Position numbers and translations under genes: made by a program
From: an uncultured Ignavibacteria bacterium
GTDB lineage: Bacteria; Bacteroidota; Ignavibacteria; Kapaibacteriales; Kapaibacteriaceae
Length of the DNA: 54,370 nucleotides
Direction of reading: 5' to 3'
Assembly: GCA_937870915.1 (NCBI GenBank)
Contig: CALMZQ010000046.1
Coordinates: 1-54,370 of the forward strand
Notes under the pieces: model-generated
The model's input: the letters and a program-made list of their open reading frames with translations, nothing else
Databases searched by the model: none
What the model was told of the DNA's origin: nothing
Part shown: positions 1 to 8,553 of the stretch, piece by piece
How the letters are laid out: each line of letters begins with the position of its first letter
Position numbering within the stretch: position 1 is the stretch's first letter

Positions 1-1
1 T

Positions 2-77
2 CCTCCGTTTTGGTTTGTTGGTTGCAACTACAACCTACTACGGTCGGACCATGCGGTCGTTTAACATAGGGTCTCTC
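2..77. repeat. 76-bp terminal inverted repeat, left copy
   Basis: Bases 2-77 are an exact reverse complement of 54295-54370. The match stops at base 78. Further in, both ends share the same order of blocks: a stem-loop region, then GGGGTGAGCTGAG (147-159 on the left, reverse strand of 54244-54256 on the right), then GAACAGC heptamers. This marks a dispersed composite repeat longer than 76 bp, at which the contig probably breaks at both ends. No transposase is near, so a transposon terminus is less likely. Confidence 0.9.
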
Positions 78-139
78 ATCCTGAGAGGGGCAATTGTTGT
101 GTAAGTCATGAGCGCAGTGGCTCCCCTCTAAGGATGAGA
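74..139. repeat. Stem-loop inside the terminal repeat
   Basis: Bases 74-90 (TCTCATCCTGAGAGGGG) pair with 123-139 with one mismatch in 17, around a 32-nt loop. It lies directly inside the 76-bp terminal repeat and before the GAACAGC heptamers. The right end has a different small hairpin in the equivalent place (54257-54271), so the stem sequence is not conserved between the copies. A folded RNA or a REP-like palindrome are both possible. Confidence 0.55.
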
Positions 140-160
140 GGGGAAGGGGGTGAGCTGAGA

Positions 161-191
161 GAACAGCGAACAGCGAATAGCGAACAGCGAA
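161..191. repeat. GAAYAGC heptamer array A (4 units)
   Basis: Four tandem heptamers, GAACAGC, GAACAGC, GAATAGC and GAACAGC, followed by GAA. The array ends four bases from the stop codon of the downstream-facing DUF2442-DUF4160 gene, whose own last bases on the minus strand read GAATAG. It belongs to the dispersed heptamer family seen at five other places in the window. Confidence 0.9.
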
Positions 192-194
192 TTC

Positions 195-761
195 CTATTC
201 GAGAGGCTTAACACGCTCCGGCGCTAGCCCAGCCTTCATGAGCTCCCAGTTGGCCAGGAGTTCATCTCTGTGGAGTTCGATCCAGGCTTCTACAAGACGG
301 AGCTTTGGGCGCGGGAGCGATCCTGCCATCACATCGCCGGTGTGGATGTTCACCGATGCATTGTGTTCGGCATAACGGACATGGATGTGTGGGGTGTTGT
401 GCTGACGCTCATCAAAAAACATCGAAATGATGAGGCCAAAGAAGACAGATACAATAGGCATGTGATGCTCCGAAGGGTGGAGCATCGTTGTGTCTTCAAT
501 CAGGTCAAACGTGACGCGTGCCTGTTCTTCCGTGTTTGGTATGATGGCAGCAAACACGTTGTCGGGATCTATGTCAAAACCGCCTGGCCATACGATAGCG
601 CCTAACGCTGCCCTCAAAGTTGAGAAAACTGCTGGATCTGCGCACGGGGCTAGTCTGCCGTTCATGTAGGCGCTGAGGTCTGCAAGTGCATAAACTCCTG
701 CTTCGTCGCGAACAGCAACAGTAAATCCGCCGGCAGCACGAGCACTCTCTATGCTGATCAC
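195..761 (-). CDS. DUF2442-DUF4160 fusion protein
   Basis: This 188-aa protein joins two small domains that are usually encoded by separate neighbouring genes. Residues about 1-75 resemble DUF2442 (typical core TIVWP-G-DIDPD, here AIVWPGGFDIDPD at 55-67). Residues 101-188 resemble DUF4160, with the usual opening MPIVSVFFGLIISMFF and the HTPHIHVRY and ELLANWEL motifs. The start is GTG, overlapping the RNase R stop by four bases (GTGA), so translation is probably coupled. An internal ATG at 461 lies exactly where stand-alone DUF4160 proteins begin and has GGAG six bases upstream, so a second, shorter product is possible. DUF4160/DUF2442 pairs are often regarded as toxin-antitoxin-like, but their function is not established. 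Confidence 0.8.
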   Translation of the reverse strand: MISIESARAAGGFTVAVRDEAGVYALADLSAYMNGRLAPCADPAVFSTLRAALGAIVWPGGFDIDPDNVFAAIIPNTEEQARVTFDLIEDTTMLHPSEHHMPIVSVFFGLIISMFFDERQHNTPHIHVRYAEHNASVNIHTGDVMAGSLPRPKLRLVEAWIELHRDELLANWELMKAGLAPERVKPLE

Positions 762-2986
762 GACTCTCTTGTCCTGCGTTTTGGAGTTCTCTTGGCGGTG
801 GTCTTCTTCACTTCCTCGATCACTTCAACGGTCTCTTCCAGACCGGTTTGATCAAGGGAGAGTACGAGGTCGATCATACGCTTTTCAACGTTGGCCTTGG
901 CGATACGAATGCGGACAAGAGAGCCGTAGCGAAAGACGCGTTTGTTCTTGCGACCGTACAACCGCATGCGCTTCTCATCCCAAACGTAGTAATCATCGTT
1001 GATGTCACGAATATGTAGGAGGCCTTCGATCATGAGGTCTTGCAAGGTCACAAAGACACCGAATTGCGCTACGCCGGTCACATACCCCACATGGTCAGAG
1101 CCGATGTGCTCGCGAGCGAGAATTGTTTGTGCACACTTTACCGATGCACGCTCGGCCTCTACGGCGGCACGTTCGGTAAGGGAACATTGGTCACCAACAA
1201 TAGATGCCATCTCTCGCAGGTCGTTCCATCTCTTGCGATCTGGTTGCCCCTTTGCATACTCTTTTAATGCACGATGGACGTAGAGATCTGGGTATCGGCG
1301 GATGGGTGACGTGAAGTGAGCGTAATCAGCAAAGCCGAGTCCGAAGTGACCGATGTTGTGCTCTGCATACACGGCCTTGGCCATGGAACGCAAGAACAGG
1401 GTGTTCACAACGGGCTTCTCAACACGGTTAGCTGCTTGGGCCAAGATGTTGTTGATCTGCACGGGTGTGAGCTTGCCACTCGGCACGTCAAAGCCAAGTG
1501 CACGTACCACACCAACGGCGGCCTCCATCTTCTCTTTGTCGGGCTGATCATGAATACGGTAGACATAGGGAGGAAGCTCCTTGGTCTTCCACGCTTGTTT
1601 CAATACATGCAGGTGCTCGGCAACGGTGCGGTTGGCAGCCAGCATACATTCTTCAACGAGCGAGGTTGCATCTGTACGGGTTTTGACGATGGCACGCACA
1701 GGCATTTGATTCTCATCAAGGATGAACTTCACTTCCTGCGTTTCAAAGTCAATACCACCATTCTTCATCCTCAATGAAAAGAGCGTCTTGGCAAGTTTGT
1801 GAAGCTCGATAATGAGCTCAACGTTGTCGCCCTTGCCGGTCTCGATAACCTGCTGTGCCTCTTCATACGAATACCGACGTTTGCTTTCGATGAGTGTCTC
1901 TTCAATCCGGTAGTTCTTTCGCACGCCCTTTGCCGTGTACTCCATAAACACGGAATACGCAAAACGTGGTTTATTCGGAACCAAGGAGCAGATGTCATTG
2001 GAAAGATGCTCTGGTAACATCGGCACTACTCCGTCTACGAGATAGGTGCTGTTGCCGCGTTTGAGCGCTTCTACATCCAACGCAGAACCTTCTGTAACAT
2101 AGTGCGACACGTCGGCGATATGCACGCCGAGTTCCATGTTGCCATTCTCGAGTTCCTTAAGCGACAGCGCATCGTCAAAGTCTCGTGCATCAACAGGGTC
2201 GATGGTGATGATGAGTTCCTTGCGTAGGTCGGTTCTTCCTTTTGGAGCTTTAGAAGGGGGCTGAGGATAGGATGCTGCTTGGGCTTCAACGGAAGAGGGG
2301 AAACTTTGGGGTAGACGGAACTCTTTGCGAATGGCTGCAAATTCAACAGCGGCCTTGCCCGACGTGCCAAGAACTTCCTTGATCATTGCTTCGGGAGAAG
2401 CATTGGCATGTTCCCATCGCACAAAGGTGGCCATTGCCTTGTCACCAGGTTTGGCACCGTTGAGGTTCTTCTCACTTATGAGGAAGTCTACGTGATACTT
2501 TGCCTCGTCAGGAATGAGGTAGTAAAACGCCCCATCATATTCGATGGACCCGCTGATCGGGTGAAGAGACCGTTCAACAACGGCAACCACTTCGCCACGA
2601 ACCTTGCGGTCCTTAGGAATCGCATGTGGTCGAACGAGGACGGTGTCTCCGTCGAGAGCCGTTAGCATGTGCTGACGTCGGATGTGGACGATCGGCATCT
2701 CCGGATCGTCGGTCTTAACCGTTGCATTGTCGTGATACGTGGTAAGTACTCCGCGCAATCCTTCTGACATCTGCATCGGAAGCGAATACCTACGTCTACT
2801 GTGGCGCATGAGAGCCCCTTCCTCAGACATTACCGTGAGGAGGTCGCGCAGATGATCGTACTCTTCAGAATCGGCCCGTACTCGAAGTCGCTTTGAGATA
2901 TCAATGAGTTGAACGGGGCTTTTTGACGTGCGGAGCAATTCGAGGATCTCCGAACGCAGATCACGAATGGTTGGGAGTCTTTTCAT
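758..2986 (-). CDS. rnr: Ribonuclease R
   Basis: This 742-aa 3'-5' exoribonuclease of the RNB (RNase II) family degrades structured RNA in the cytoplasm. Residues 1-70 form the winged-helix segment, followed by cold-shock OB domains. The RNB catalytic centre is at 261-275 (TIDPVDARDFDDALS), with the metal-binding aspartates in place. An S1 domain lies near 633-710 (GYVTGVAQFGVFV), and the protein ends in a short basic tail, as RNase R does. Length is slightly below the E. coli enzyme. The gene begins 23 bases after the NRAMP gene and overlaps the next gene by four bases, so it is probably the sixth gene of the metal operon. A TAATTTG run sits just before the start codon. Confidence 0.95.
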   Translation of the reverse strand: MKRLPTIRDLRSEILELLRTSKSPVQLIDISKRLRVRADSEEYDHLRDLLTVMSEEGALMRHSRRRYSLPMQMSEGLRGVLTTYHDNATVKTDDPEMPIVHIRRQHMLTALDGDTVLVRPHAIPKDRKVRGEVVAVVERSLHPISGSIEYDGAFYYLIPDEAKYHVDFLISEKNLNGAKPGDKAMATFVRWEHANASPEAMIKEVLGTSGKAAVEFAAIRKEFRLPQSFPSSVEAQAASYPQPPSKAPKGRTDLRKELIITIDPVDARDFDDALSLKELENGNMELGVHIADVSHYVTEGSALDVEALKRGNSTYLVDGVVPMLPEHLSNDICSLVPNKPRFAYSVFMEYTAKGVRKNYRIEETLIESKRRYSYEEAQQVIETGKGDNVELIIELHKLAKTLFSLRMKNGGIDFETQEVKFILDENQMPVRAIVKTRTDATSLVEECMLAANRTVAEHLHVLKQAWKTKELPPYVYRIHDQPDKEKMEAAVGVVRALGFDVPSGKLTPVQINNILAQAANRVEKPVVNTLFLRSMAKAVYAEHNIGHFGLGFADYAHFTSPIRRYPDLYVHRALKEYAKGQPDRKRWNDLREMASIVGDQCSLTERAAVEAERASVKCAQTILAREHIGSDHVGYVTGVAQFGVFVTLQDLMIEGLLHIRDINDDYYVWDEKRMRLYGRKNKRVFRYGSLVRIRIAKANVEKRMIDLVLSLDQTGLEETVEVIEEVKKTTAKRTPKRRTRES

Positions 2987-3009
2987 GCTGCAAATTAGCC
3001 CTGAAACAC

Positions 3010-4917
3010 CTAGGACTTGCCTGGTATCACGATCACGGGAGCAAGTATCCGGTGACGTACGGCGTCGATTGTGGCTCCGTGAACCAGATCGCCCAGTCCT
3101 GTGTGTCCGTGACCAGCCATCACAACGAGGTCTGGAGTGGAGGAATTGACCAGATCTGGTATCGTTCGTCGTGGGTTTCCATAGCCAATTACCACCTCGG
3201 TCTGACGTCCGGTTGCATGAATCTGGGAAGCGTATGCTTCCAGCCGAACTTTGTCTGAGTGCGTCTCGGCGTCGGATGTTTCGTGACCCATCACGAGGGC
3301 GCTCACGGTTTCAACAACATGGATAAGGATTACGGTGCTGGTTGGGTGAGAAAGTGTCACTGCATACTTCAGGGCAACGGAATCCACGTTAGAGAAGTCA
3401 ACCGTTACTGCCACACGATTAAATGTATGCACCTCCGTGAGATCGAAGGCCATGGGTTGATCTGCATGCGGAATTGCAACACGTGTGCGCCATGGCCTGC
3501 CCCATATCGGAACAATGGCGATGTATGCTAACACCACGGCACAGAAGACGATTGCCGGAAGAATTACAAGCCACATGATGATAACGGAAACAGAGGCACT
3601 TGCGATCCATGACGTGACTTCTGCATAGACAAGTTTGGCATTGAGCCCTACGATGATCACTGCACTACACCATGCAAAGACCTTGGTGAGTGAGCCAATC
3701 ACGTGGTTTCCCATTGTTGATCTGTCACTCACAAAATGGATGAGTGGGATGATGGCAAAACCCAGCTGCAAACTCAATACAACCTGTGATAACACGAGTA
3801 AGTCCCCAACAGCATCATCTCCTGCAATCACGATCACTAAGACGGCTGGAATGATGGCGATACTTCGCGTAAGTATGCGGCGTACCCATGGCTGCAGACG
3901 AAGTCCGAGGTATCCTTCCATCACAACCTGTCCAGCCAAGGTGCCCGTTACCGTACTGCTCTGACCAGACGCTATCAGGGCAATGGCAAAGAGGATCGGA
4001 GCCATGGAGTTGCCAAGTAAAGGGGCGAGGAGTCTGTACGCATCTTGGATCTCGGTTACGTTCTGTAGGCCATTAGTGTAGAACGCTGCAGCAGCAACTA
4101 CGAGGATTGCACCATTCACAAAGAGGGCAAGGTTGAGTGCTATCGCAGAATCAATAAAGTTGAACTTGATAGCATCCTTGATGCCTTTAAGCGTGCGATC
4201 GAACCTCCGTGTCTGCACAAGTGCTGAGTGAAGGTAGAGATTATGGGGCATCACGGTTGCGCCGATAATGCCGATGGTGATGTAGAGTGCTTCGTCGTTC
4301 GGGATGGAAGGAATGAGTCCGGTGGCAAGGGTTGGCAGATGAGGGTCCGACATGATAACCTGCCACAAGAATGCAAGGCCGATGGTAGTAATAAGGCCAA
4401 GGACGATAGATTCCATGCGTCGTACGTTGCCACGCATGATGAACATCAAGAGAATGGTATCAACGAGCGTGAGGACCACAGCCCAACTCATCGGAATGCC
4501 CGTAAGAAGGTGGACGCCGATGGCCATTCCGAGCACTTCGGCAAGATCCGTTGCAGCAATGGCTAACTCTGCGAGACCGTAGAGCGTGTAGTTGACGAAG
4601 GGTGGATATGCCAAGCGAGATGCCTGTGCCAAATCGAGCCGGCGCACGAGACCAAGACGTGCACTGAGCGACTGCAACAACAGAGCGATCATGTTGGAGA
4701 GGACCAATACCCATAGGAGGGTATATCCAAACTTGCTTCCGCCGGCGATATCAGTGGCCCAGTTGCCTGGGTCCATATAACCTACGGCAATGAGGTAGGC
4801 CGGACCCATGAAGGCAGTGAGACGTTTCCAGAAGCCACCTACAACCTGTGTTTCTACGCTACCGTGAACTTCTTCAAGCGATGGAGAATTGGGTTTGTTC
4901 TTCTTCATAGTGGTCAT
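3010..4917 (-). CDS. mntH: NRAMP divalent metal transporter fused to a universal stress protein domain
   Basis: This 635-aa inner-membrane protein imports Mn2+ or Fe2+ with protons. Residues about 35-480 are the NRAMP core. The TM1 metal-binding motif is DPGN (GYMDPGNWATD), and the TM6 motif is MPHNLYLHS. From about 499 to the end is a UspA-type domain. Its nucleotide-binding loop is degenerate: the usual G-x2-G-x9-G-S/T reads A-G-H-G, nine residues, then G-A. ATP binding is therefore doubtful and a regulatory role is inferred. The start codon overlaps the stop of the DtxR-like regulator (ATGA), linking sensor and transporter translation. NRAMP-Usp fusions are known, but most MntH proteins are about 420 aa and lack this tail. 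Confidence 0.92.
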   Translation of the reverse strand: MTTMKKNKPNSPSLEEVHGSVETQVVGGFWKRLTAFMGPAYLIAVGYMDPGNWATDIAGGSKFGYTLLWVLVLSNMIALLLQSLSARLGLVRRLDLAQASRLAYPPFVNYTLYGLAELAIAATDLAEVLGMAIGVHLLTGIPMSWAVVLTLVDTILLMFIMRGNVRRMESIVLGLITTIGLAFLWQVIMSDPHLPTLATGLIPSIPNDEALYITIGIIGATVMPHNLYLHSALVQTRRFDRTLKGIKDAIKFNFIDSAIALNLALFVNGAILVVAAAAFYTNGLQNVTEIQDAYRLLAPLLGNSMAPILFAIALIASGQSSTVTGTLAGQVVMEGYLGLRLQPWVRRILTRSIAIIPAVLVIVIAGDDAVGDLLVLSQVVLSLQLGFAIIPLIHFVSDRSTMGNHVIGSLTKVFAWCSAVIIVGLNAKLVYAEVTSWIASASVSVIIMWLVILPAIVFCAVVLAYIAIVPIWGRPWRTRVAIPHADQPMAFDLTEVHTFNRVAVTVDFSNVDSVALKYAVTLSHPTSTVILIHVVETVSALVMGHETSDAETHSDKVRLEAYASQIHATGRQTEVVIGYGNPRRTIPDLVNSSTPDLVVMAGHGHTGLGDLVHGATIDAVRHRILAPVIVIPGKS

Positions 4918-5585
4918 TGCCTCGTTGTGCCAACGTACCTGTCAACAAAGATGTGGCTGCAGATGTCAATGGAGAGATCGATGATCTTGCGTTGATGGCG
5001 GACGGTAATCGATCGCACATCTTCGTTGCGCGAGACGATGCGAAGGGTGGAACCGATGCCGATGCCATGGTGGGTAAGTAGGCGAAGCATGGTGTTGTCG
5101 TGACTGCTCACGCGCCGAACGATCACAGACTCTTCGCGTTCTGCATCGGCCAAACGCTCAGATGTTGTTGGAGGTATACGTCCGTCCTTGGAAGGAATCG
5201 GATCTCCATGCGGATCGTATTGTGGATCTCCTAGGATCTTCGAGATCCGATCTTCAAATTCTTCGCTGATATGATGCTCTAGGCGTTCTGCTTCTTCGTG
5301 AACTTGATCCCAGCCATATCCCAGAGCTTCAGATAGATAGGTCTCGATAAGTCTATGATGCCGGAGGATCTCTAGTGCTATTTTCCTTCCGGCATGTGTT
5401 AGCGTCACGCCTCGATACGATTCGTGTTTCACAAGCTTTAGCTCATCAAGCTTTTTTATCATGCTCGTAACCGATGCCGGACTTACTTCGAGTCGGGCAG
5501 CGATATCCGATGTACTTGCCGTTCCATCTCGGCCGATCAACAGGATGGCCTTAAGATAGTCCTGCATGTTCTGTGAGAGGTTCAT
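4914..5585 (-). CDS. DtxR/MntR-family metal-dependent transcriptional regulator
   Basis: This 223-aa protein has an N-terminal winged helix (residues 1-65; TSDIAARLEVSPASVTSMIK is the recognition region), a metal-binding dimerisation domain (HRLIETYL to RLEHHISEEFEDRI, about 75-115) and a C-terminal SH3/FeoA-like domain (about 140-220). This is the full three-domain architecture of IdeR/DtxR and larger MntR proteins. It would repress metal uptake genes when Mn2+ or Fe2+ is abundant. It lies inside the operon it probably controls, 18 bases after the porin gene and overlapping the NRAMP gene by four. The metal specificity cannot be told from the sequence. Confidence 0.9.
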   Translation of the reverse strand: MNLSQNMQDYLKAILLIGRDGTASTSDIAARLEVSPASVTSMIKKLDELKLVKHESYRGVTLTHAGRKIALEILRHHRLIETYLSEALGYGWDQVHEEAERLEHHISEEFEDRISKILGDPQYDPHGDPIPSKDGRIPPTTSERLADAEREESVIVRRVSSHDNTMLRLLTHHGIGIGSTLRIVSRNEDVRSITVRHQRKIIDLSIDICSHIFVDRYVGTTRQ

Positions 5586-5603
5586 TGTTGTCGAAGTCTA
5601 TGA

Positions 5604-6812
5604 TCAAAAGTACGTTGACAGACCAAGCTGAAGGAATGCTGAAGCAATGGGTGGGTTGCCTAGCAGATCCGTTTGTTCTTGATATCGATAGTTTACACGA
5701 ATGATTGTTGTACCCACCGGACGAAGGGATATACCTGTGGTGAATGACCATATCGAATCGCCGATAGCGCCACCGGTTTCGCGGAACGTATCCTGATTGT
5801 AATCCACGTATTCGCCCCGAACGGAAACATTCACTTTGGCGTTTTCCCACTCAAACATCTTGGTTTCGAGAATGGTTGCGATCACATCAACATATCCGCC
5901 GAATTGTTGTGATCCATAGGACTGACTATACGATTCCGGTATGTCAACAAAGACCTTGGATAGTTCACCTTGTATGTGGATCCGGTCATTGAACATCGAA
6001 GCATTGGCATCGATGGCAAGCACCGAAACAGAACGGATGTCATCAACTGCCAGACCATCTACGTCGCTCGCATTGTAGTTGCCCAACATTGCAGATAGTC
6101 CAATCTCACCAACAGATCTATTGCGTACTGCAAGTTTGCCGGAGAACATCGCCGAGCCGCTGGGATTCTGAACATAGCGCAAGGGGTCTTGTTTAGCCGC
6201 TGCCAAAGAAGTTCTCCCATCTTCATTGTCAATGATCATATCATTGAAACCATTTGTGAGGTAGGCTTCGTATCCAAAAACCCAATCGCCTTCGTTGCGT
6301 TTACCATGGAGCCCCATACCAACACTTGATAGTGTAGATGGAATGATAGTTGTTGCACTGAGGGGGCGGTCCACGAACTCCCACTTAGGACCATCGTGAT
6401 TCTGGTTGAAAGCCCCGATCGGATTCATGACGATGCCGGCGCGCATGGTGAGCATTCGATCGAATTCGATATCCACAGCCGTATACTCGAGATTGATCTC
6501 CTCAACACCATTCTCAAACTCTAACTCAAGGAGAAACTTGATGCGTGGTGCGACAGTGGATGAGGCAAAAAGTGTTGTTCTCCGCATTTGAAAGGCGAAG
6601 GGGGCATGGACACCAAGAGATGATGCGTGTTGCGTGTTGACCTCGATGTATCCGCCAATGGCAACCGTTGATGTGTTGCCCATGAGGAACGGCCTGCTAT
6701 AGACGGCGTCCATATTGAGCGGTCCGGCAGATGTGTCACTCTGTGCGTGGAGCCCACTACCTATCATAAGAGTGAAGATCGTAAGGGTGATGATATTAGA
6801 GACGTATCGCAA
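5604..6812 (-). CDS. Outer-membrane beta-barrel porin of the metal operon
   Basis: The 402-aa protein opens with a signal peptide (MRYVSNIITLTIFTLMIGSG, predicted cut after HAQ). It continues as alternating amphipathic strands rich in aromatic and Gly residues and ends in Phe (LQLGLSTYF), as barrel proteins do. The overall pattern resembles porins of the phosphate-selective (O/P) type, for example the strands IGGYIEVNTQ and FLLELEFENGVEE. It overlaps the Rieske gene by 17 bases. From its place between the redox lipoproteins and the metal regulator it may pass metal ions or chelates through the outer membrane, which is an inference from context only. Confidence 0.75.
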   Translation of the reverse strand: MRYVSNIITLTIFTLMIGSGLHAQSDTSAGPLNMDAVYSRPFLMGNTSTVAIGGYIEVNTQHASSLGVHAPFAFQMRRTTLFASSTVAPRIKFLLELEFENGVEEINLEYTAVDIEFDRMLTMRAGIVMNPIGAFNQNHDGPKWEFVDRPLSATTIIPSTLSSVGMGLHGKRNEGDWVFGYEAYLTNGFNDMIIDNEDGRTSLAAAKQDPLRYVQNPSGSAMFSGKLAVRNRSVGEIGLSAMLGNYNASDVDGLAVDDIRSVSVLAIDANASMFNDRIHIQGELSKVFVDIPESYSQSYGSQQFGGYVDVIATILETKMFEWENAKVNVSVRGEYVDYNQDTFRETGGAIGDSIWSFTTGISLRPVGTTIIRVNYRYQEQTDLLGNPPIASAFLQLGLSTYF

Positions 6813-7239
6813 TGTTGCCCCCTTCTACCGTTACGGGAAACACCTGGAGATCTGAGAGGGCCGGTGGACCTTGCACTTTTCCGTGAATAGTGAATTCACT
6901 TCCGTGACATGGGCATACGAGATAGGTGGTCTGTGGCTGAAGTTCACAACTACGATGTGTGCACCGAAGAAGCAAAGCTGAATATGTCCCGTTTGCCAAC
7001 ACATATACACCGATTGGATATCGTTGTCCTTCTGGCGTGACAACCACAAATGGTCGTTGTGTTGTTGTTCCGTCTGGTTGCACGTCGTTGAATTCCGACA
7101 GTGGAATCAGGGCTGATTCCTTTGTCCGCGTATGTTGTGCATAGTACACAGAGCTTGAGCAACTCGTGGCCAACACTCCGAGCGGTATTGCTCCAAGGCA
7201 AACAAATCCACACGATGCAATGAAGTCCTTTCGGTCCAT
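6796..7239 (-). CDS. Rieske [2Fe-2S] lipoprotein
   Basis: This 147-aa protein has an N-terminal export signal with the lipobox LATSC near residue 27, preceded by a KDF motif that weakly recalls a Tat signal without twin arginines. The two cluster-binding motifs of the Rieske fold are present: CTHRSC and, 10 residues on, CPCHGSEF, giving two Cys and two His ligands. It is therefore a periplasmic or membrane-anchored one-electron carrier. Its ATG overlaps the di-haem protein's stop by one base (TAATG), so the two are probably made together and may exchange electrons, perhaps for iron reduction or oxidation during uptake. It is not next to cytochrome b, so it is not a bc1-complex Rieske. Confidence 0.88.
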   Translation of the reverse strand: MDRKDFIASCGFVCLGAIPLGVLATSCSSSVYYAQHTRTKESALIPLSEFNDVQPDGTTTQRPFVVVTPEGQRYPIGVYVLANGTYSALLLRCTHRSCELQPQTTYLVCPCHGSEFTIHGKVQGPPALSDLQVFPVTVEGGNIAIRL

Positions 7240-8435
7240 TAGAGCGACTCCAAGAACGTGATCAAAGCGTTTCGCTCACCCGCCTGTAGTGCCTCATAGT
7301 GGTTGCGACTTTTCAATGCTTCGCCACCATGCAACCGAATTGCTTCGTCAATTGATCTTGCTCGTCCATCATGAAGGAGAAAGACCTGACCACCTTGGGA
7401 CCGTGAAGAGAGGCCAAGCCCCCACAAAGCCGGCGTTTTCCATTCACTTGATGTAGCAGTGCCTTCTGTATACCCATCATCAAGGCCATTGCCCATATCA
7501 TGCAGGAGAAGATCCGTATAGGCCTGGAACTCCGTGTTGGCAAGCGCTGCCACGGGTGCTGGCCCCGTTTTGAGTGTGGGTACGTGGCAGGCCGCACATC
7601 CAATTTCCATGAACGTCTTCTTACCCGAGAGAACCGTTGGGTCAGAAGGTGTCCGTTGAATAGGTGACTTCAGCGTCTGAAGATAAAACACAATGTCATG
7701 TATCGATTGTGTTGCTACTTCGGGTTCAATAGCGAGTCCACTGAACACATCGATAGGAGCAAACTCAGATGCGATACCGATGTCTTGACTAAAGGCGTTT
7801 ACGGTCTGTTGGAGGAGGTCATAGGTTGATGCCTTCTTTCCGTATCGACCAATGACAAGTCCGCCTTGCATCTCAGCGCTTGACCGGGTTGTTACAAAGG
7901 GGGCTAGTGTTATCCAATTCGGTCTGCCCGATATCCCATCACCATCATCATCATTTGGATCTGCATTTGCTAGGATGGACGCATCGGTTACATAATCCAG
8001 ATAACCTAGGCCTGTGTTGGCAGGAGGTAAGAACGTTGCATGTGGAGCCCCTGCCGGGAGGACTTCCGGAGTAAAGCCTGGAATGGAACGATTCTGGAGC
8101 TGTGGACCACCAAGATTGAGGAAGGTATTGCCCGACTCATCGCGTTGACCAAAGCGAACAAGAGAAGTAGAGGGATGCCCCTTACCATCTCCGGCATGGC
8201 AACTTCCACAACTATTGGAAACGAATGTTGGGCCAAGTCCTGTTTGCGTTGTAAAGATGAGGTCATTGAATGCAACATCACCCCGCAAGAACATGCGCGC
8301 TTGTGAGGTCGTGAGCCCGGCAACAGGTCCATCTAGCAACTGATCTTCTTGTGGTGCCGACGGAAAAACGGCGTCACATGCAGTGACGATCGTACCCAGG
8401 GTAAGGGCCAATATGACCTGTTCGTAATACTTCAT
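7239..8435 (-). CDS. Di-haem oxidoreductase lipoprotein (DHOR / DUF1111, putative peroxidase)
   Basis: The 398-aa protein has a lipoprotein-type signal (lipobox-like VTAC near residue 20) and two haem-c motifs, CGSCH (about residue 76) and CAACH (about residue 285). With GDGKGHP near the first haem and the HDMGNGLDDG and LHDGRARSIDEAI segments, this is the DHOR family often annotated as thiol oxidoreductase. Family members commonly neighbour imelysin-type iron-regulated proteins, and here the neighbours are a metal regulator and a metal transporter. It is the first gene of the minus-strand operon. A periplasmic redox role in iron acquisition is a reasonable inference, and the substrate is unknown. 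Confidence 0.85.
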   Translation of the reverse strand: MKYYEQVILALTLGTIVTACDAVFPSAPQEDQLLDGPVAGLTTSQARMFLRGDVAFNDLIFTTQTGLGPTFVSNSCGSCHAGDGKGHPSTSLVRFGQRDESGNTFLNLGGPQLQNRSIPGFTPEVLPAGAPHATFLPPANTGLGYLDYVTDASILANADPNDDDGDGISGRPNWITLAPFVTTRSSAEMQGGLVIGRYGKKASTYDLLQQTVNAFSQDIGIASEFAPIDVFSGLAIEPEVATQSIHDIVFYLQTLKSPIQRTPSDPTVLSGKKTFMEIGCAACHVPTLKTGPAPVAALANTEFQAYTDLLLHDMGNGLDDGYTEGTATSSEWKTPALWGLGLSSRSQGGQVFLLHDGRARSIDEAIRLHGGEALKSRNHYEALQAGERNALITFLESL

Positions 8436-8462
8436 GAATGAAGTCGCAAGAGTGACAGAAAA

Positions 8463-8498
8463 TCTAATCGCAGCAAATATAGATTAGACGTATCTAAA
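8463..8498. promoter_or_regulatory. Candidate DtxR/MntR-type operator
   Basis: In the gap between the divergent metal operon and pntA lie three related hexamers: TCTAAT (8463-8468), ATTAGA (8483-8488) and TCTAAA (8493-8498). The central pair forms TTAGA-CGTA-TCTAA (8484-8497), a perfect 5-bp inverted repeat. AT-rich TTAG..CTAA dyads are typical of DtxR/MntR-family boxes, and a regulator of that family is encoded in the downstream operon. Binding is inferred. Confidence 0.4.
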
Positions 8499-8540
8499 TC
8501 ATTGCGAGAAACATCAAACGAAGGGATTGGAAAAAAGTTG

Positions 8541-8548
8541 TACGTTTG
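8541..8548 (+). promoter_or_regulatory. TAnnTTTG-like promoter element close to the pntA start
   Basis: The octamer TACGTTTG matches the Bacteroidota -7 element TAnnTTTG and ends five bases before the pntA ATG. No clear Shine-Dalgarno sequence precedes this ATG, and no good -33 TTTG was found at the usual spacing. If used, it would give a nearly leaderless transcript. Confidence 0.35.
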
Positions 8549-8553
8549 GGGCT

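Noticed and set aside
5604-6812. Phosphate-specific porin
   Set aside because: The barrel resembles porins of the O/P group, but there are no pst or phosphate-regulation genes; the metal operon is a better context.
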